Shown here piece after piece: positions 61,331-64,000 of a DNA stretch of 64,000 nt. This stretch comes from Himantopus leucocephalus (Eukaryota > Chordata > Aves > Charadriiformes > Recurvirostridae). The position numbers and the translations under genes were made by a program. The stretch covers positions 104,437,802-104,501,801 of the forward strand of contig RSEF01000003.1 in NCBI GenBank assembly GCA_003993805.1, written 5' to 3'. The notes below the pieces were generated by a model. The model worked only from the letters and a program-made list of their open reading frames with translations. It was not told the DNA's origin and made no database searches. Within the stretch, counting starts at the first letter, position 1, and each line of letters starts with the position of its first letter.

Positions 61331-62984
61331 GATTAAAGGATGCCTGTATGTGTAAATAAAAGCCCAGCCTTAGCTGCAGTAGGAGGGACATGATGCCAAT
61401 GTGACTTGAGAAATCCATAACCCACCCCAGCAAAAGTCACCCTGTGACTTTTTAGTCATTTACACCTGTGGAAAGACGATATAAAAACCTCCTGCTTTTC
61501 CTTGATGAAGTTTTACATCTACTTTTCAAAGGTATAAAGGATTCCACAAGGCTTCTGGCATTGAATACTCATGGCCTATATATTTCTTATTAGCTATTAT
61601 AATATATAAAAAATATTTTACTAATTTGACAGACTTTATTAGTACAGAGGTTAATTGCCTTTCTCTGACACATTTTCGCTGCCTACATCTGTGTCATAAC
61701 ATTATTTGCTTCATTAGTTTTTAAAGTGGAACAGCTAAAACTCAGGTTACTGAAATAGTAACGGGTCTATTACTGTGCTTCTGCACCACACTATCTGCTT
61801 GCAATTCAATTGATGAATCACCTATATTTCAAGCAAAGCTGGCCTTGCATTTGGAGGAATGCCAGGAAAACAGGTCAGTGTTATCAGCTGTAGGCACTGC
61901 TACCCTTTTCGTTTCCCTTGCCATCTCCCAAAAAACAGTTCTTTCCTGCAAGAAGGTATTAAGATGACAGCGGCTGAAATATTCCTTTCTTTTTATTGGG
62001 GAGCTTTATTTTTTATTGCGCCAATTTTTCAAAGTTTGATTTGTGGTTTTAGCGATTTGGCTAGAAGTTCTGGTCTTTAGGCCATTACTCAGAGGCACAC
62101 ATTGGTGCCGACTAAATGATTAAGTAGGAAAAGGATTAGTTGTTTGTGCTGAAAAATCACCAGGAACCTCAGACACACACCAGCACCTACTGATCAAAGG
62201 ACGAGACAGAAACATGGGTTTCACACTGTGAAAATGTGGCTGTCCCAATGGAACAACTCTATCTTGCAGCCCATGTCCACAAAACGTCAGTGGATGTGTC
62301 TGAAGTGCCGACGTGATACTCTCTGTGATACTGGTCCACTGCAGCAAATGATGGGAGGACAAGAAGAGCGCTGCTGCCCCAAGCAGGGAAGAACCCAATT
62401 AAAGCCAGTAACAGAAAGCAGACATACAGAGAGCATAAGGAAACAATGAAACAACATGGGCACAACACTGCTTTTTTATTTTTTAGGTTTGTGCTTGATC
62501 AGAATTACAGGATGCGATAGCAGAGATTGAGCATGCTGTCCCAGGAGGCTCCTTCCTGCCCTCTGTCACGTGCGGCACAGCAGCTGCCCGGCTATGGCTG
62601 CATCTCTTACAGAGGGATAACTCTCACGCTATGGATGAGTGCATGAGTCAGCTGGAGCATGTCCTTTCACTTTCTGTCCTAAATGTGCCTCTGTGCACAA
62701 CTCGCTGCCTAACTCAGACATGCTCATTTGGTGTCATGTCCCTTCACCACTGATGATAAAATGCATTTTAGCACTCCTGACTTCACCCCCTTAATGACTT
62801 CCCTGTTACAGCCCACCTTCCACTGGTGATTACTTCTCTCCTTTCTCTCCCTCACTGTCGTCCCTCTTTAACATAAGAAGGATGCTAGGAACATTGGCTG
62901 ACCTTTTGTGCCTTCAGTAATATGAGAATACAGAAGAAAAACAGCTGGAGGAAAGCCCAGAAGCAACAGCCTCAAAAAGGTGCC
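61331..62984. other. unique non-coding DNA
   Basis: No gene recognised. 61580-61640 is very AT-rich. Confidence 0.5.
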
Positions 62985-63635
62985 TCCGCGCAATGCGCAT
63001 GGCTTGCCCTGCATGGCTCCTGGGTACGCACGACACTGATGCCACGCTGATCTGCTCGCTGTGGGCTCTCGCCTCAGGCCAGTGTCTGGCAGGAGAGCCA
63101 AGCACAACCAAGGGGGACGAGTCCCCCTACTCACACACCCACTCTCCACAGATGCAGCTCACTGCAGAGTGCATGGCGTGGATGCAGCAAGCCCGTCCCA
63201 GGGTGACTTTGCTCCCAACAGCGTGGACGCGAGCTGGCCTGCGACAGCTTGCCGACCGGACAGGGCTTAATCCCCACTGCCGGTCACAAAGGCAATATGG
63301 ACAACCTTGAAATGCCGCTAGCCACAATGTCAGTGGTCTCGTCCCAAGCTGCACCGCAGCTTGCATGGGCAGCCCCGAGCTGGTTTTGTACGAGCTCCCT
63401 GTGGCACAGCCTGGGAGCATCCCAGGAGAGCAGCACGGAGCTCGCTGTGACCGCCTGCCTGGCTGTTTGTCCCCAGCTCCGAGCAGCTGAAACACAACTA
63501 CGCATTGCTATGGCTACACCAGGTTTGATACCCAGCTTAGCGCTAGCTCAGGCACAGCTAAAAGCGCACCTCCAGATCGCAGGATGAACCCAGCACTAGC
63601 AGCCCACCAACCACGGCTGCTCCCCGTGCAGCTAT
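62985..63635. promoter_or_regulatory. GC- and CpG-enriched block, borderline CpG island
   Basis: I count roughly 34 CpG in 650 bp at nearly 60 percent GC, an observed/expected ratio near 0.6, the usual threshold. Several 100-122-codon frames overlap on both strands, as expected for GC-rich sequence with few stops. None resembles a known protein. It may be a decayed promoter or simply a GC-rich patch. Confidence 0.3.
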
Positions 63636-63713
63636 CCCCCTGCATGCTCCTTCCTCCCCCTTCCACTTGCTGCAGAGCAGAATCACCGAGTACAGTACAC
63701 ACAGGCAAGAAAC

Positions 63714-63747
63714 ATAATTNATAATTACACACACACACACACACACA
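63714..63747. repeat. (AC)n microsatellite next to a single-N join
   Basis: ATAATT is present on both sides of an N at 63720 (63714-63719 and 63721-63726). An AC dinucleotide run follows at 63727-63747, about 10 units. Confidence 0.85.
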
Positions 63748-64000
63748 ATCTTGAGCCCTTCATAATTACTTTTTAAATTGGTTTACTCGGAATCCTTTCA
63801 GCTAATCATTTTCACCCAACTCTAATCAACTCTAAGCACTAAAATAAATATAACAGCATCTTTACCTGGTGTTGCCCCTCTCTTCTGCCTTAAGACCCCA
63901 TACTTCAGTTTGTTGGGCATTGGGAATTTGAATATGGCCAGTTTTAGGTTCAACTTTCATTATGAGCAAGCACCAGACTTTCATTCTAAGCCACCGAAAT
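63748..64000. other. unique non-coding DNA to the window end
   Basis: No gene or repeat recognised. Confidence 0.5.

Noticed and set aside
62100..62120. TGGTGCCGACTAAATG, resembling a retroviral primer-binding site
   Set aside because: Only the first few bases fit. No LTR, gag or pol remains were recognised on either side.
1..64000. CRISPR arrays, bacterial operons, rRNA, tRNA or mitochondrial insertions
   Set aside because: None of the expected signatures were seen: no regularly spaced repeats, no operon-like coding density, no cloverleaf or rRNA landmarks that I could recognise by eye.

Overview
This 64 kb window looks like non-coding vertebrate nuclear DNA, most likely from a bird. The evidence is three chicken-repeat-1 (CR1) LINE 3' fragments with the avian-type tail, no mammalian Alu, L1 or B1 repeats, AT-rich sequence with few CpGs, and older amniote LINE/MIR-like relics. 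I recognise no protein-coding gene, rRNA, tRNA, CRISPR array or bacterial-type element. The longest open frames are about 100-154 codons, unrelated to any family I can recall, and mostly overlapped by equally long frames on the other strand, as chance predicts. The window is best read as a gene desert or the inside of a very large intron.

Layout. 1-8.5 kb is mostly unique, with an AT-rich enhancer-like block at 3.6-4.5 kb and one MIR/L3-like relic. 8.5-21 kb is unique sequence with homopolymer tracts, three of them broken by a single N. A long decayed inverted repeat is centred near 21,214. 23-29 kb is the repeat-rich part: two forward CR1 fragments, one ending in a 100-N gap, and four older LINE/MIR-like relics. 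33.47-33.77 kb is a compact CpG island with exact EGR and YY1 core motifs, followed by a good splice donor; it is the best promoter candidate. A reverse-strand CR1 lies at 37.2 kb. A 161-bp near-identical duplication at 43.4-43.7 kb, split by one N, looks like an unmerged contig overlap. 42.5, 53.9-54.1, 55.9-56.1 and 59.5-60.0 kb hold AT-rich, homeodomain-motif-rich blocks that resemble conserved regulatory DNA. The last kilobase is GC- and CpG-enriched.

If the regulatory calls hold, the window is a cis-regulatory landscape for a developmental gene outside it, possibly with one unannotated transcript starting near 33.7 kb. Enhancer, promoter and exon calls are inference from sequence pattern alone. 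The repeat and assembly calls are much firmer.
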